Assembly: GCA_032158295.1 (NCBI GenBank)
Contig: CM063249.1
Coordinates: forward strand, 13,558,078 to 13,622,077
Direction of reading: 5' to 3'
Length of the DNA stretch: 64,000 bases
Source: Pycnopodia helianthoides
Lineage: Eukaryota; Echinodermata; Asteroidea; Forcipulatida; Asteriidae
The notes under the pieces are model-generated. The model ran no database searches, was not told the DNA's origin, and was given only the letters and a program-made list of their open reading frames with translations. Numbering within the stretch: the first letter of the stretch is position 1; every line of letters starts with the position of its first letter. Shown here one piece after another: positions 1 to 14,900 of this stretch. Position numbers and translations under genes: made by a program.

Positions 1-2928
1 CTGACAACCCAGACAGAGAATACAGACAATCTTAGAAAGTCTTATTAAATGAAAATCTTTAATAATAATTATGTAGTAAGCAGTTGTGCGCACCACTGCA
101 CTGTAAACGCCACCAATTATATCATTAAAAGTAAATTGATTAAAAGTTCAAAACTTGGAATATTTTCATGATATTACAAAATAATTACAATAAATTCTTA
201 GCAGATGTACGCATGTAATTATTTTAAGCAAAAGTACAAACATAATATATACACAATACTGTTTACACAAGTTCTGTTGTAAGTTCCTTATTCTTTTAAG
301 GAGACACTGTCCACGTCTAATACCCACTTCATTCCACTCCCACAGCCATTCCAATAACCCAGCTAATACCAGCCAAAACAGTACAGCGCTGGTTTTCCCT
401 GAAAGCAATATCATAAAGCTCACAAAGTACAGTGTGTTTCCCATGTAGTACACGGTAGTGAAATTAAAAAATTGTTATTTAATTTGTAGCTTTAGGCATC
501 TAGACAAAGACGTTAGCAACACATTATGACGTGGTGGGCATTGGCACTTTATATTACTTTTCAGATACAGGAAATTAGTCTATAAGAATAAAACTGTTCG
601 TCATCAAAACATAATTTCAGTAAATGCTGGAAATTTTTTTTCCAAACAATCATTACAGGTACTAATAGAACCATAAAGAAAATTATTAAAGACAGGTATC
701 CTTATGAATTGATAAAGAGCCACAAACAATACCGTTCAGTTGAATATACTTTCCTCTCATTATAGTAAATATTGGGCATTTCATATTAATGGAATTTCTT
801 ATCAAACAAATAAAATGTTGAGCTGATGAGGGCTACAACTATACAATTTTGTTTTGCCCACTGCATCTCTACAACTTGAGTTTAATTTGTTCCCCAAAAT
901 ATTTATAAGAAAAATACAAGTAAGTACTCATTCTTTTTATGCAGTGGAACACATTGCTTTGTAAATTGAGCCCTGCACCGAGAAACATTAGAAACTTAAA
1001 ATTGTGACCAAACGTTTCAGAACAATAAAAAAAAAAAGTTCTAGCAAAGATTACAGAAATTATGAAGATAATGTGTGAGTCAAGATACATCCATGAAATG
1101 AAAACAGAAGACTGAAGATGCATTGAAAAAGTCGATTGCAATACTTTTCTGTAAGAGCTTCCACACTCTTCAATAAACCTTTGTTTTTAAAACCCCAATT
1201 TCCAACTCCACCCAAAACCACAGACCTCTGACTCACAAGCCAAAGAAGGAACATCCCCAAATCTCAATTTGACTGGCGAAAATAATTAAAAAACAATGTG
1301 CTATATGTGTCTGCTAATGTTCAGCTTTAAAAATGAACCTATACAATACGTAGAATACAAAGCTTTATACAGAAATCTACATTTTAAACAAATAAATAAA
1401 CACAAAGTAGTTGTGCTTGTAGTGGACACAAGTAATCACAACTTTGTTTTGAACAGTAAATATACGTACATTGTTTGTATGAAGGGTTTGCCCTTATTAC
1501 TAGCCTGGTGTAAGGCACACTGTAAAAGAAATTTCAAATGTAAAAAAAAAATTGAAAAACAACTTCTTTTGAGAATGATGAGAACAATTAAATCCACCTA
1601 AAACACCTCGTCCCATTCATGTTGTGTACACATTTGACAACAAAATTTAGTAAGTCCGACAAGTAGTCAAAAAAAAAAAGAAAAGAAAGTAAGATTTCCA
1701 ACAAACCCCAAATTCATTTATCGCATTGTTCAATTTAGTCTGTTTTCTCTTTAGTTTGTTCTGCATTTGTATACTGTTTTCAGACTAATTTTATCTTAAA
1801 GTTAATAACATGCTTTAAATCTGGGCTTCCAAGACATACAATGGGAAAGTAAAAAGCAGATTCTATTAGCTTGTTGGGTAACTTTAAGACAAAAGGTAAA
1901 TCCATAATGTACAAGACAAAATTTAAAAGAGAATATCCTTTACAAAGCCTTAAAAGTGTACAGTGGTCATTCATACCCCAATCACTATTAACCCCCTCCA
2001 TGATTTCTTAGTTTTGATGCCTTTTTTATGTTACCTTTTATCTTCGTTATGTGAGCATAAAATGTCATCACAATAAGTCCTGAGCACTCCTAATCAGAAC
2101 CTTTCTGACTAACATCCCGTCACCCAAGTATTTGGACCTAAGTATGCCTGGCCTCACATCAAGCATGGTTGTGCTTGAATGCCCTATGGTTTCTGTAAAC
2201 ACTTCAGGTCCAAGGTGTGACAAATGAACCACAGTTTAAAATCAGTTATTTTAAGTTTTAGCTACACCATTTGATTTTATCATTATAGCAGTATTATGCT
2301 GTTTGCATCAAATACTAATGATTAAACATTACCCCAAAATAAAAAATAAAAACAAGAGGTGTTCCGAGCGGAGTGCCCGAACACCTAAATAATGTGATCA
2401 TGTGAGGAAAAAAGTTGTTCTTTATTTAATTACGATACTTAAAGATCAGCAATGTTACCAGACTACTGGAAGAAAATTTACGGAATGAGCAATTCACACA
2501 TGCAGTATGTAATCTATCTGGTACACCATGCTTGGCAAGTAAGAGTTGGAGTACATTTTTTGTAGTAGTGGCTTAAAGGTATGTAATAATAGAATTGGTA
2601 ATCATATAAAAAAAAATGATATAAAAAAATATGATATTTATGCTAGTACCAAAGAACAATGTTGCTTACTAACTGCAGTAACCCAAAAAATAGTACATAT
2701 GAACATGCAAAAAATCAATGCAAAACAAATCAACTTTGTGTATACCTAAATATGACCCCTGGATTTAATGTTTAATTAAAGTTTTTTTTAGAATTTGTTG
2801 GCTGTGGGATAATGTAAATACATTTACTCTTAAAAAAACAAACCCGATAAAGTGATTAGCAGACGTATGGTTTTATCAGATGGATATGTCTCACTGACAG
2901 AGAACCTGGTTGTTGGAAGTCTTTCAGC
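1..2928. other. Region downstream of ATP7: 3' UTR and AT-rich sequence
   Basis: No coding exon recognised on either strand. The part next to 2928 should be the ATP7 3' untranslated region, whose end I cannot fix. A small hairpin with AGGTGTTC/GAACACCT arms lies at about 2356-2383. The rest is AT-rich and poor in features. Confidence 0.5.
2421..2426 (-). terminator. Candidate ATP7 poly(A) signal
   Basis: AATAAA on the minus strand about 500 bases after the ATP7 stop. It is one candidate chosen by sequence only; no downstream element or transcript end was seen. Confidence 0.25.
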
Positions 2929-2995
2929 TCACACTGTCTCATGAAGATTTGGCTTGTCATGAATCCCTAAAAGTTCATAACGTGGCTTCTTGTAA
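2929..2995 (-). CDS. ATP7: ATP7 last coding exon: cytosolic tail
   Basis: Short tail [21 protein letters not shown] and TGA at 2931-2929. YKKP matches the vertebrate tail just after the last helix. The rest is much shorter than in vertebrates. It holds a Leu-Leu pair, possibly an endocytic sorting signal as in ATP7A, and ends in a hydrophobic Val. Confidence 0.9.
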
Positions 2996-5900
2996 CTGCA
3001 AGAAAAGAAAAGAATACAGAAAGGAATATAAAGGGAAAGATCAACAATATGAATGAGGGAATGTCAACAAATTTTAAAATGGATACAGGCCCCATTATTG
3101 CTCCACACATTTTGAGTGGTTTCACAGCAATGTATTCTTAATATCCAACTCAAAAATCTTTGTAATTCAGGAAAATGTTCTCTTGTGTGCTTTGTTTCTT
3201 TTGAAAATGAAAGACGACATCTTTTGTTCTTGCTACTTTGGTAAAGAAACTTACAATTTGAGAAGAAGGGATGAAAGTACTACGGAGACCGAAGAGCATG
3301 CCATGGCTGCAGACGCCATCCACGGTGTCAGGAGAACTTGAAAAGGGGCTAGGGCACCTGAGAAGGAGGAACAAAATAAAACATAATTTGTTTGAAAAGT
3401 GCAGGAGAACTGTTGTAGTAGGCACAGGCGGTAATCAAGACATGGTCATAAGCAGCAGTTTCGGACCTGGCATTTGACTGTATATTATGTATCTCACATG
3501 GTCTTATCCATTATCCATCATGGCTCTCAGTTGATACAACTTACAGATGTCTTCTCATTCTAAATTCATTGAATCCAAAGACGCTAACCACTCAACAGTG
3601 ACCGATCCAGAGGTTTCCATCAGCTGCAGTTGCATCCAGTCAAAGGCTCAGGAGCATTCTAAAAACATAACCAGGCTTACATAATAGAGATGCTGCATGG
3701 CGGAGGGGGGGGGGGGGTTCCAGTCCAGAAAGGCTTCTTTCTAACCATATGACTGATTTTAGTCGTGGCTTCTGGACATTCTTTTCTGGCTCATTTTACT
3801 CATTATCAATTGACATTTTTGTAACTGAGATAAAACCTACCTGCAGCAATGGGAATGCCGACCATGTTGTAGATGATGGCAAAGAAAAAATTGATGTAAA
3901 TTCGGCGGACGGTGTGTTTTGACAAGTCAATGGCAGCTGCAACATCCAGAAGATTATTCTATGATGAAACAGTCAAGAAGATAATTTGGCCATGTTTAGT
4001 GGATGAATTTCAAGTGGTGTTTGAACATGTTAAACTTCACATCAAAATACAATACCCAAAGATTAGCAAGATATAGTTAGCACAACATTTAGCTGAAAAT
4101 TTTCTGCATGACAAATGAAACAACAAACCTTGATGAGAACTATGTCTCCTGCTTCCATGGCAACATCAGTACCTGTTCCTATGGCAATACCAACGTCTGC
4201 CTTGACCAGAGCCGGGGAGTCGTTGACCCCGTCCCCAACCATCGCAACCTTGTGACCCTTTTGCTGTATCTCTTCGACCTTCTCTACTTTGTGCTTGGGT
4301 AGGACTTGAGCAAAGACTTTGGTGATGCCCACCTAGGAGAGAATATCCAGGAGAAAAAAAACAAGGAGTCCTTCAAATAATGCAATCCAACTTACTGTGA
4401 AAGATATTTATCAGTTCAAATAAGAATAAATCTGCACTGCTGCATAAGAGTCATAGATCTTCTGCCAGTAAACACACACTATACATGTAACTGCATCCAT
4501 AGAAATTAAGGACACAATGATAATGTACTGGCAAAAAATTCAGATTGTTTTCAGTCTCACTTTGGCCATGTTCAATTGTAGTGGAGAACAAACAAAACTG
4601 CAAAACTGTAATAAAGGCGAGTAACTATAGGCCTACAGAACATACTGAAACCACTGGCGACCAAACACACTATATACAAATACCAGTGATTACGCCTTGG
4701 ATTTACCAGAATTTAAATATAAAACAAATAATGATTGATGAAGTCTTCACAGATTGTTTAAAGGGGTTGTTTCATCTTTTGCTTATCTTTCTAATATGGC
4801 TTTGACTTCACTCTGCACATACCTGTCTAGCAATGGCATTGGCAGTTTTCTGATTGTCCCCCGTTAAGAGTACAACATCTAGTCCCATGTCCTTCAAGAC
4901 GGTGACAGCCAGCCTGGCTTCTTCTTTGACTGCATCTGAAATGGTCACCATACCAGCCACCACACCTGTAACACAGAGCATACACAAAAAAGAAAAAAGA
5001 AAGAAAAAGAAATGTTCATCATTCTGTGAGTTCGAAATTCAAAGTGTTCATCACTCAAGGATACACATACACCATAATTTTCAGGACATCGATTCTGATG
5101 ACTAGGCGCTGGTGCACTAGACCCCTGGGCAACAATAATTCACTTGTGTTTTGAGAAATCTCTTATTGCCAACTTAAAAAACTGATGATGATAACAAGTT
5201 TGATACTTTGTCCCAAAACTTACAAGTAATACAAAGAAATGTTCTAGATGTCTGCCAGAACTCGAGTCTGGTGCACTTTACCTTTCATCTACAAGAATCC
5301 AATTGAAATTGCAAAATGTTGGTATAAAAACAACTCAATGTCCATACCATTGATGGCAACCAGTACGGCAGTCTGTCCCAGCCCTTCATACTGTGCCATA
5401 GAGTGATCCATTTCATCGGTTACGGTCAGGTTGTTTTTACGCATCCACTCCCGATTACCAATCAGGACTTTGTACACACCCGAGTCTTCCTCCTTAATTA
5501 TTTCTTCTGCAATCAGATATGAAATAATATGTCATTTCATCTTTCGAAGAGCAAGGCCTTTTAGAAAGGGCAAATTCAAATTCCATGGGATTATATCGAA
5601 GGGTACCATAGTCAAGACCAGGGGCAACCCGGGCAACCAATGCCATGACCTCGGAGGCCTCTGTGCACTTCACTTGAGGTCTGGATTATTCTTATGACAG
5701 AAAGAAAAAGTAAGGTCTTCTGTAAACTGAATACCATTAAAAAGAACTTGTTTATAATGTATCTATTGTCTCTTTAAAGACAAAGTACAGGATTGGTAAA
5801 TAATAGCAACAAACTTATAACTTTTCTTCTGAAAGCTCACTATTTATAAGGTTCATAATAGTACATATCATCCAGAAAAATATTTCCGTCTGAAAATATT

Positions 5901-8900
5901 ATTCCTGGACATCTAAAAATCAGGTTCTTTTTCATTGTTTTTACTGAAAAGGACCACCAAATGTAATGTAATGTTCACAGATTGGTTAGATAAACTGGTT
6001 TATTGAAAACTGTTGGGTTGAAATGATTTAACCTGATGTATTTTCCCTTTATCAAAACACCATGGATAAAAGAAGATAATTCTATATATTTTTGTGAAGA
6101 TGCTAACCTGAAGAGGTGAGCTCCTTAGGTGGAGTGATGATCTCTGGTGATGAGCTACTTGCATTGTTCTGCTGGTTCATATTTGCATTCAGCATTGAGC
6201 TGATATGGCTGACGGTACACCGTAGACCGTACCCTGGCTCTGCATTGAAGGCTGAGCATTTACCCATACGATCTGACTGCAACATCTGCATACAGTCATA
6301 AATAAGAATGCAACCCTGTTTATCTCTTTGTTCTGTGTATGATTAATTTACCTGTTTTCCAATTCATTATATAGCCATGACCATCCCAAAACCTGCATGC
6401 TTTGTTTGATACATTTGGAATGAGGACTGAACTTGTAAACTCAGTTTAAAAGTCAGTTGTGTAACTGTCAAGTTAAACACTGTTTTGACAATCGTCATTA
6501 ACTGGATGTGTGACCATTTCAACTCGTTGTTGTGATACTTTGTGGCAAATACATCTACATGCACATTGTACACAGATACTTCAGTGACAGTTCCTCTACA
6601 TTAACCTATGCAGTTGAAAGGTTCCAATTGGTTGTTCACGCTACTAGCAAATGCTCTGGATAGTGGAGGGTTACCTCTTTGGCATGTTTGGTCACTGCCA
6701 CACCGAGAGGGTGCTCACTGCTCGCTTCAGCTGTCCCAGTAATCGCTAGGAACTCCTCCTCGGTGATCTCTGAGAGGGGGACAAACAGCATGGTACGCAT
6801 CACACGAGGCACGCCATAGGTTATTGTCCCAGTCTTGTCAAAGATGATTGTCTTCAGCTGTTGTAGAGATGAAAAGATTAATTCATTGTGTAGTCTGGAA
6901 AAAAGTGTCTCAACCCGAACAGTCCCTATTCAAGATAATGTCGCTTATCATTGGGCCAGGCATACCAATTTCAAATACTTGGGTAATATTAAGTTACCAA
7001 AGAGTAAGTTATTTTGGAAGATATGAAATAGTCTCAAAGTAGGGTTAAGCAAGCATAATTTATGGGAAATTATATCAAGTTGGTGTTTGGATTCTGTATT
7101 TCTGTCATGGCATGTTTCAATCTATTATTGTATTTTTCAACAAATCATTTTAGCTGATTGTAAATTCTAATCACTCAGAGAACTAAGTTTTTCTTCCTAA
7201 ACAGTGGTATTCAAATGTCTGTTTCTGAAATAAAAGTTACACAAAATATTAGTTCTAATGCAACCTTAACACGCTGCATGCAGCATTGAAAAGGACCATT
7301 GCCAAACAACATTTCATTCCTGACATACATAAAGAACTTTCTTTTAATTCAGCAAAAAGCATTGACACCTAAAGTGAAGTTGCCCCCTGCAACAAACTGC
7401 CTCAACTAATCTGGTTAAAATTACCATAATGAGCATTGTAGGCTCACCCACAAATCCTTTGAAAAATAAAGATAATAAGACCTAAATGGCAACCTGGCCA
7501 ATAAGGTAGTGCAACCTTACCCTTCGGGCAAGTTCAAGGGGCTCTCCTCCTTTGATCAGAATCCCACAACGGGCTCCTATTCCAGTTCCAACCATAACAG
7601 CTGTAGGTGTGGCAAGGCCCAGAGCACAAGGGCAAGCGATCGCCAACACCGATATTGCCACTTGGAAGGAGAACTCGATGGTAATTTCTGAGGTTCTGTT
7701 TACACCCTAACAAAATAAGTAGCAAAATCATTGTTTGGATTGAATTACAAACAAACAGGCAGTTAACAATCACATTTAGCGAGGGAGTTGACTTTAATAT
7801 AAACAGCATTACAACAATGATGGGTGAGGGGCCAGTTGCTTTAAGCCTCACTTTGGCAATGTGTATTTGTAATGGAGAACAACAATGAGGCTATATAATA
7901 GTTTGTCATACAACAGCACTGTGATCGGCAGACTTTGATTTGAGCCCACATAGTGGCCAAAGAATTTAAGGAAACAACTGTGACAATTAAGCATGTGAAC
8001 ATAACACAAGCACTGTGATCGGCCAGACTTTGATTTGAGCCCCACATAGTTGGCCAAAGAATTTAAGGAAACAACTGTGACAATTATAGCACTGTGAACA
8101 CCAGAACTTAAAAAGACAACACAAAAATCAAATTTCAAACCCAACTTTAAAATACTTGTCTTACTTTTGACTTTACTTTTAACAAAGTCAATACTTACCT
8201 CTGGAGTGTAGGTCGGAATTAAATTAGGATTTGTCATACCAATGGCAATCCAGATGGTCCATGTGATGGTGGATAGGATTAGGATACCAGGGACAAACAC
8301 TCCTGCTATCCTGTCTGCTATTTGCTGAATGGGTGCCTGGATAACAAAGAAACACATTTAAAAAAAGCAAACCCGAGTGGATATTATACTTTTTTCACAA
8401 AGAAGGATCAGAACATGGCAATAGACGCCTTGCATTTGCCGAAATCGTTGATGAAACTTGCACGCGTGAAAGGTATTGTTGGATGAGAGTTGGTCAATGA
8501 CCTCATGTGCAACCCATCTATATGGCAGCTCACTTGTTTCAGCAGCTATCAAATGGTACAATGAGCAGTTGGAGTGAGGAGCTGTCATGTGGCTGGCACT
8601 GATCCCTGATTACCAAAATTGTCTTCCTGCTGTTTTATGTAAGACTTTTACTAAATGTGTGAGATGTAAACTTATTAGAACATTTTTTTAAAACCATGAG
8701 AGCACATTTTAATGAGTGTGGTCCGTAGGTGTTGGCCAACCTATCAGCCATGGCTGACACCCATGTTCTTTTATCTATCACAATGACTGATGGGAACATT
8801 TCTTGATCCTTTATTAAATGAAATGCCATTTTTGCAGACTTGGTGCATCCAAAGGTTTTGTGGTTGTCTCACCAAGTTGGTATCACTAATGATCTTAAAC

Positions 8901-11900
8901 AGATTCAAGCACTATCAGTTACCTTGGATGTTTGTGCATCTTCCACCAACTTAACGATTTGAGCAAGGGTTGAGTCTGCTCCAACGTGCGTTGCTTCCAT
9001 CAAGACGGTGCCTGTTTGATTGATGGATCCACCGATCACAATGCTTCCTGAAAAAGAGAGAATTAAGTAAACCCTTACCCTAACATCCTTTTCTTTTGTG
9101 CTATAGAAATATGAGTGCCTGCCAATCTCAAAAGTTTAAGAACAAAATTTGGCACTGTTGGCTAAAAAGTGTATTGTAACATCTGGAAAGCAAATATTCC
9201 TTGTACATATCTCCACGTACCTGGCTTCTTGTGGACAGGCATAGACTCTCCAGTGATCAAAGATTCATCTGCAGATGTCAGACCATCAATCACTTTTCCG
9301 TCCACAGGAATCTTGCCCCCTGGTACGACTTTCAGAATGTCCCCTCTAGTAACAAGCTCAACGCTGATATTCTTCTCACTGGTGACTTCCATTTCATCAC
9401 CAACGGTGACAAGGGTTGCCTCGGCTGGCTGTAGAGACATCAGCTCAGAAAGGGCATCAGATGTTTTCAACTGAAACCGGCAAAGTTTTCTTTAATTCGT
9501 TTAATCTGTTTGTCATCATTATCAACAGTTTTTATACGTGTAGTTTTGGCATCAAAGATTTGTCCTTTCCCTACATCAAAACAAAGTATACACCTACCCC
9601 TTCATCCTTTGAGTCATATGTCTTTCCTTACACCATTAATGTTGAATCCCCACCAAGTATATCAAGGCTCACTACCTCCGAAGTCTATCAAGGCTTATCT
9701 ATTTCTGTTCATTCCTCAAGGACTTCATTATGCTCCTTCCTTACTTCCTTTCTCCCACGTTTATCAAGGCTTTAAGTTCCTCAAATTTACATCCCTATGC
9801 CTCGATTCATCCATCAAGGCATATTATGCTCTTTCCCTACACCCACTAAGGCTTACCCCTTTCAATCAACACTACCCATTTCTCTTAAATTCATAAATGA
9901 TATGCGTTTCCCTACATCTGGGTAGGGGTCACATCTGGGTAGGCTGACCCCTACCCAGGCAGTCCATCTAAGATTACCCCTAACCCCAAAGTCCTTCATA
10001 GTATACCACTTCCCCTCACACTTCCCATTAAGGCTTACCCTGGCCATGCTCTCCAGCCAGCGACCAAGATTAATGAACATCAACAGCATCGGTGGCGTCT
10101 CAAAGAAAGTGATTGGACTGTAATCAGACATCTTGATAATGGCTACCAGGACAACCACAACAGAGTACAGGTACGCTATCAGGGTCGCCATGACAATCAG
10201 GACATCCATGTTGGCGGTCTTGTGACGCAGTGCTCTGTAGGCTTGGACGTAGAAGTAGCGACCTCCGACAAACTGTCATTGGGAAATGTTGTATTGTTTT
10301 ATTATCTTTATTAATCTGTACTAAGACTGTATTTAATTCATTAGAAATATCTTTAAGTGTTTGTGTAGTTTATGTTTAACAAATGTGCACATGTGTAACT
10401 TTGTTGAGGACAATCATCTGTTTTTTACTTTACAGTTGGAGAACTGCTTTCTGTATACACCACCTTTTTGTAGTTTTTCCAGTAACACTGTAAATTCTTA
10501 TAGTTTAAATTTTACATAACAATTAACACTGGAAATTGATTAAGACTTAAAACCAAAGAGGGGAACTGTTAAAACAATTGAACACCACTTTATACAAGTT
10601 TAATTTCAAAGATACATTTTTTTTTAGAGTGAATTCATTCCCATCCTCTTATTTTCAATGAAAAAACTGCACAACCAACCTGAAAAAAAATCACAAACTT
10701 TGCACATGTCTTTTGAGTGGAAAACACCCCCAGAAAAAAAGGTGTATGTTTTGTCAGTGATTTTGTACACATGGTTGATTGTTGATGTTGACTGTGTCAC
10801 TCAGGTATAGCAGAAGCGGGGTCTTCTTTTTTGAAAGTTTGGTATTGATATGCACATCACAAATGGTGAGCTAATCTTTTTCCTCCATGAGTATACATCC
10901 TGTTCTTTGTCTTGAAGAAAAAATAACCATTAATAAATTATTACGACAAAAACTTAAGCGGTTGACTTGGAATACTTGTTTAAATGATTTACTCATAAAT
11001 GTACCTGTACAATTGTGGAAAAGCAGAACAAGATCAAGCTCTCCACAGACAGTCCCGGCAGCAATATCAGATCCTCTTTCTGTTCTTTGTTGACCATGAA
11101 GTAAATCATGGTCGCCATAACTGGGATGCCAAAAACAAGGGAGATGATGAAGGATTTACGCCACTTCCTGACTGTCTTCTGCTGCTGGAGGGCAGTCGAG
11201 GCATGCGTCTGGCCCAAGGCCAAACTACAATCAAACCCAGCATCCTACAAATTAACATGGAGACAATATTCAGGGTTAATCATACGATAATTGTGGTAAT
11301 TTTACGCCCCCCCCCCCCAAAAAAAAAGAAGTCATGGATTACTTCATAATTACTTTGTACACATGAATTAGCTGTGCAATGAGGTGCATGCTGGTCTAGT
11401 GACACATTTTGTCATTATCTAGACCAGCATGCACCTCATCTCATGGTTAACATGCTCAAAATAAGTATTTGGCAAAGGAGTCTATTCTGTAAACCAATAC
11501 TCTGTCTTAATAAACTCCTTAGGAGTTGTAGCCACAACAATAACATTTTTGTAATTAGGTAGGTATCAATCTTCACCCAAGCAGATGTCCATAACTATAA
11601 TAAACTGATACCAAAAATACAGAGCCTTTAAGAGAACAGCAGACACGCTGTGTAAATTTCCACTATTAACGCTATTGAGGAGCAGACATGACTGTTGCTC
11701 AAATCATTAAAAACAGCTGGAGCTTTCCTAGTACATGTAAATGTCTTTACCCTGTACTTGGAAAGCTTTATTTACATTTTTACGGAAAACTGTGCATTAC
11801 TTGGAACACCTTGTACATTTTTTTGTTTCTAGTTGCTAAGAAAAATATCTAAACCCAATGGTAACCAGCGCTGATAAACTTTTTTTTAATCAGAGATTGG

Positions 11901-14900
11901 GAAATGTAAAGAAACTCTGCTACATTGTCAAATAAATTGCCTAATTAATTACTAAATCATATTCTGATTAGACCTTCTGAAGACTTGTACTTTTAGGATT
12001 GAAGATAATCACCAATTACAATCCCACTTACATACACCCGAAATGTACCATGCACGCTCCAGTCCAAACAGTCTGTGTTTGCATGCACAAATGTATTACA
12101 TTTTGTTACAATTGCATAATGCGCAAAATTGTTTAAATCTGAGTAAAATAAAAAGGAGCCCTTTAAGCCATAAACGAAAAACAGAAACTTACCTCAATGG
12201 CTGAAATGATTGCCCTTGGTCCAATTTCATCAGATTTGTATTTGAAGATACCAGTAGATGTAGAGAATGCCACAGACGCCTGTGTCACACCATCTAAACC
12301 TTTCACAACTGTCTCTATGTTGGTCACACAGGAGGTGCAGTGCATGCCAGTTATCTGTAGGACAAATTGGTAAACTTTTAAAGGGAAAGTCCATCGTTAC
12401 TTTTTTTTCTTTTAGAAGGGTGAATTTATGGCTACTGTAGCCATTGCAAGAATGGTGTAATAGTACATTTTAAACAGTCCAATTTGTAAAATTGATTGTT
12501 TCCTGAAAGGTAAATAGGCTCAGTTGGTAGAGCATCGGTACATTAATCCGGAGGTCATCGGTTCAAATCTTGCTCTGGTCAATTTTCCTTTGTTCAGCCC
12601 CAAACCTTAATATATTTCTGTCTAAAATGCTATCGTTTCTGAGAAATGAGTAAAACAATAGTTTTTATCACGCGTGATAAAAACTTGATGTTTGAAAAAA
12701 CAGAAAACACATAAGGTCTCTTTTCACTATTTTCTCGTGACCTCGATGACCAATTGAGCTCAAACTTTCACAGGTTTGTTTGTTCATGCATATGTTGAAT
12801 CACACAAAATGTGGACACTGATTTTGAGCTGTTACCAAAAGTGTACAATACCTTTAAGGCTGACATTTGATTTTAGTTTCTAAATGAAAAATTTGACAGG
12901 ACTTGTTGGGCTCACCATTAGAGTGACAGTCTCAACTCCACCCTTATCATTCCCCTCAAGGATCTCTACATCAAACCCAATGTCATCAATCATCTCTCGT
13001 ATGGACTCTGGAGTCAAAACCTCAGGGTCATAGGTCACCTCTGCCTTCTGTGCCATCAGCGCAACAAGGGCCGAGCTGATTCCTGTAGATGTGATAAGAA
13101 GACATCCATGTTTTAATCAGAAATTATGGTGGGGGGGGGGGGGTAAGAGCATGATTCTATACAGTCATCAAGAATAGTGAGTGACCAGCAGGCACTGTAT
13201 TTTATCTCCCACTGGTCCACGAGGCTGGTCATCTGTAGATGATCATAGACTAGCCCAACATCTTGACTAGTCCATCGGAGTAAAAGTAGTTGATAAAGAT
13301 GAAGTTATTTTACTTGGATGTTTTAGTCAGATACTTTAAATACAAACTAATCACGTTTTATTGAAAGAAAAAAAATAAGAAGAATACTAGCTAGTACCAG
13401 ACACTCTATCTTATCTTTATATGTGTACGTAGGTTACTCATTGTTGACAATCATCCCCTTGGCTACCTTGTACCTTTAGAAGGAAGTTTGACTAATCCCA
13501 CAACACTCTTGACAGTTTTTGCACACAAGGCCAGTGACTATAAATTGTAAATTGAGCCCTCATGACAGTTGGCAAATGACCCAAGTTTGTAAATAATCAG
13601 TGATTTTATATCGTTTTTGAGGCATTGCATGGTGGGTTATATCTACTTAGCTGTGTAGATTTGTTCTTGAGGACTTGTCTTGCTATTTATTCTACTGCCG
13701 CAAAGTAGATTTTGGAATTCGGAAGACAACTTAGTTCTGAAAAAACTGTTCTGCTTATCAGTACTACCAGGGAAGGTAGGAAATCAATGATTGCAATAAA
13801 CATTGAACCTCTTTACTTGGTGGGCTTGGGAGCAAGGGAAGGAGGCTGTATGGCTTGGAGATCAAAGGAATGTAATTCTAAGTTAAGCAAGCCAATTAGT
13901 GTAGGTTATCACTTATAATACCATGTTGTTTCATGAGTGATCTCTCGATGGTCGAGACACATGATGCACATGTCATCCCAGACACCTTGAAGGAGCATTT
14001 TGCCTTGCTACTCCTGCTGCTCAAGGCTTCATACTTTGGCTTCCCTGAAGTCTTAATGGTACATTGCTCATCATCAGAGTCGCTCAGGCTTGTGTACTTA
14101 ACCGCTCCTGCTATAATTTCAAAAAAGTCAGAATTATGTTATGTCCATTGCATGGAAATAATCTCATGACAATAAAGAAAAATTACCATACAAATTTTTG
14201 GATAACAGAAAGTATATCGTAATTTATCTGAAGTACAGATTATTGCTTTAAATTCAAACATTAAACAAAAGTATTTATTTAGCAATTTTTTTTAGGAGGG
14301 ATATCCGTTCTTGGATTTATTATCTTTACACTTGTCAATATTGAACCATTTTTATATTTCTTAAGGTGGATTTAATAATACAGATAAATAAGTATTTGTT
14401 GTGCAAGATGAAATATTCATGATGTGCAAGTATGCAAATGAATGCATGAATGGTTGAATATGTTGCATGTTAATGAATTAAGTTAAACTAGTTGACAGAG
14501 AACATAATGAGCACAATTAGTAATAATACCCTTTTATTTGTATTTATAATATACAAATCCATATAATAAGTTTTGCCACTTAAATGCATTTGACTGATAA
14601 TATTGACAAACTAAAATCTAGTTGTAAAATGTAAACAACTTTGTACCATTTGTTTTTTTGCGATAAATGTTTTGTGTGGTATGGGGCAGAGCATGAGGTA
14701 TGTTTTATACTTACTTCACACATGGAGCTAATTGTCATTTCCACTATTTTTTGTGTTTTTTTGTGTCTTATTTATGCAAATAATTTTTTTTCTTTGCTCC
14801 CAAAAAGTACCCTTAAAAAAAGACTTAACTGGGATTTTTTGTTTTGTTTTATTTTCATTATGTCATGCACTTATCTCAGTGGTGGCGCTGGAGGGAGGGA

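Noticed and set aside
7848..8198. Long open frame continuing past the ATP7 exon that ends at 8199
   Set aside because: Read-through into the intron. The donor GTAAGTATTG and the join to the CPC exon at 7706 are clear, and the extension passes through the tandem repeat pair.
13120..13142. G homopolymer (also near 3707, 16198 and 35275) as a functional G-quadruplex
   Set aside because: Single uninterrupted runs in introns, likely slippage or sequencing-prone tracts; no conserved context.
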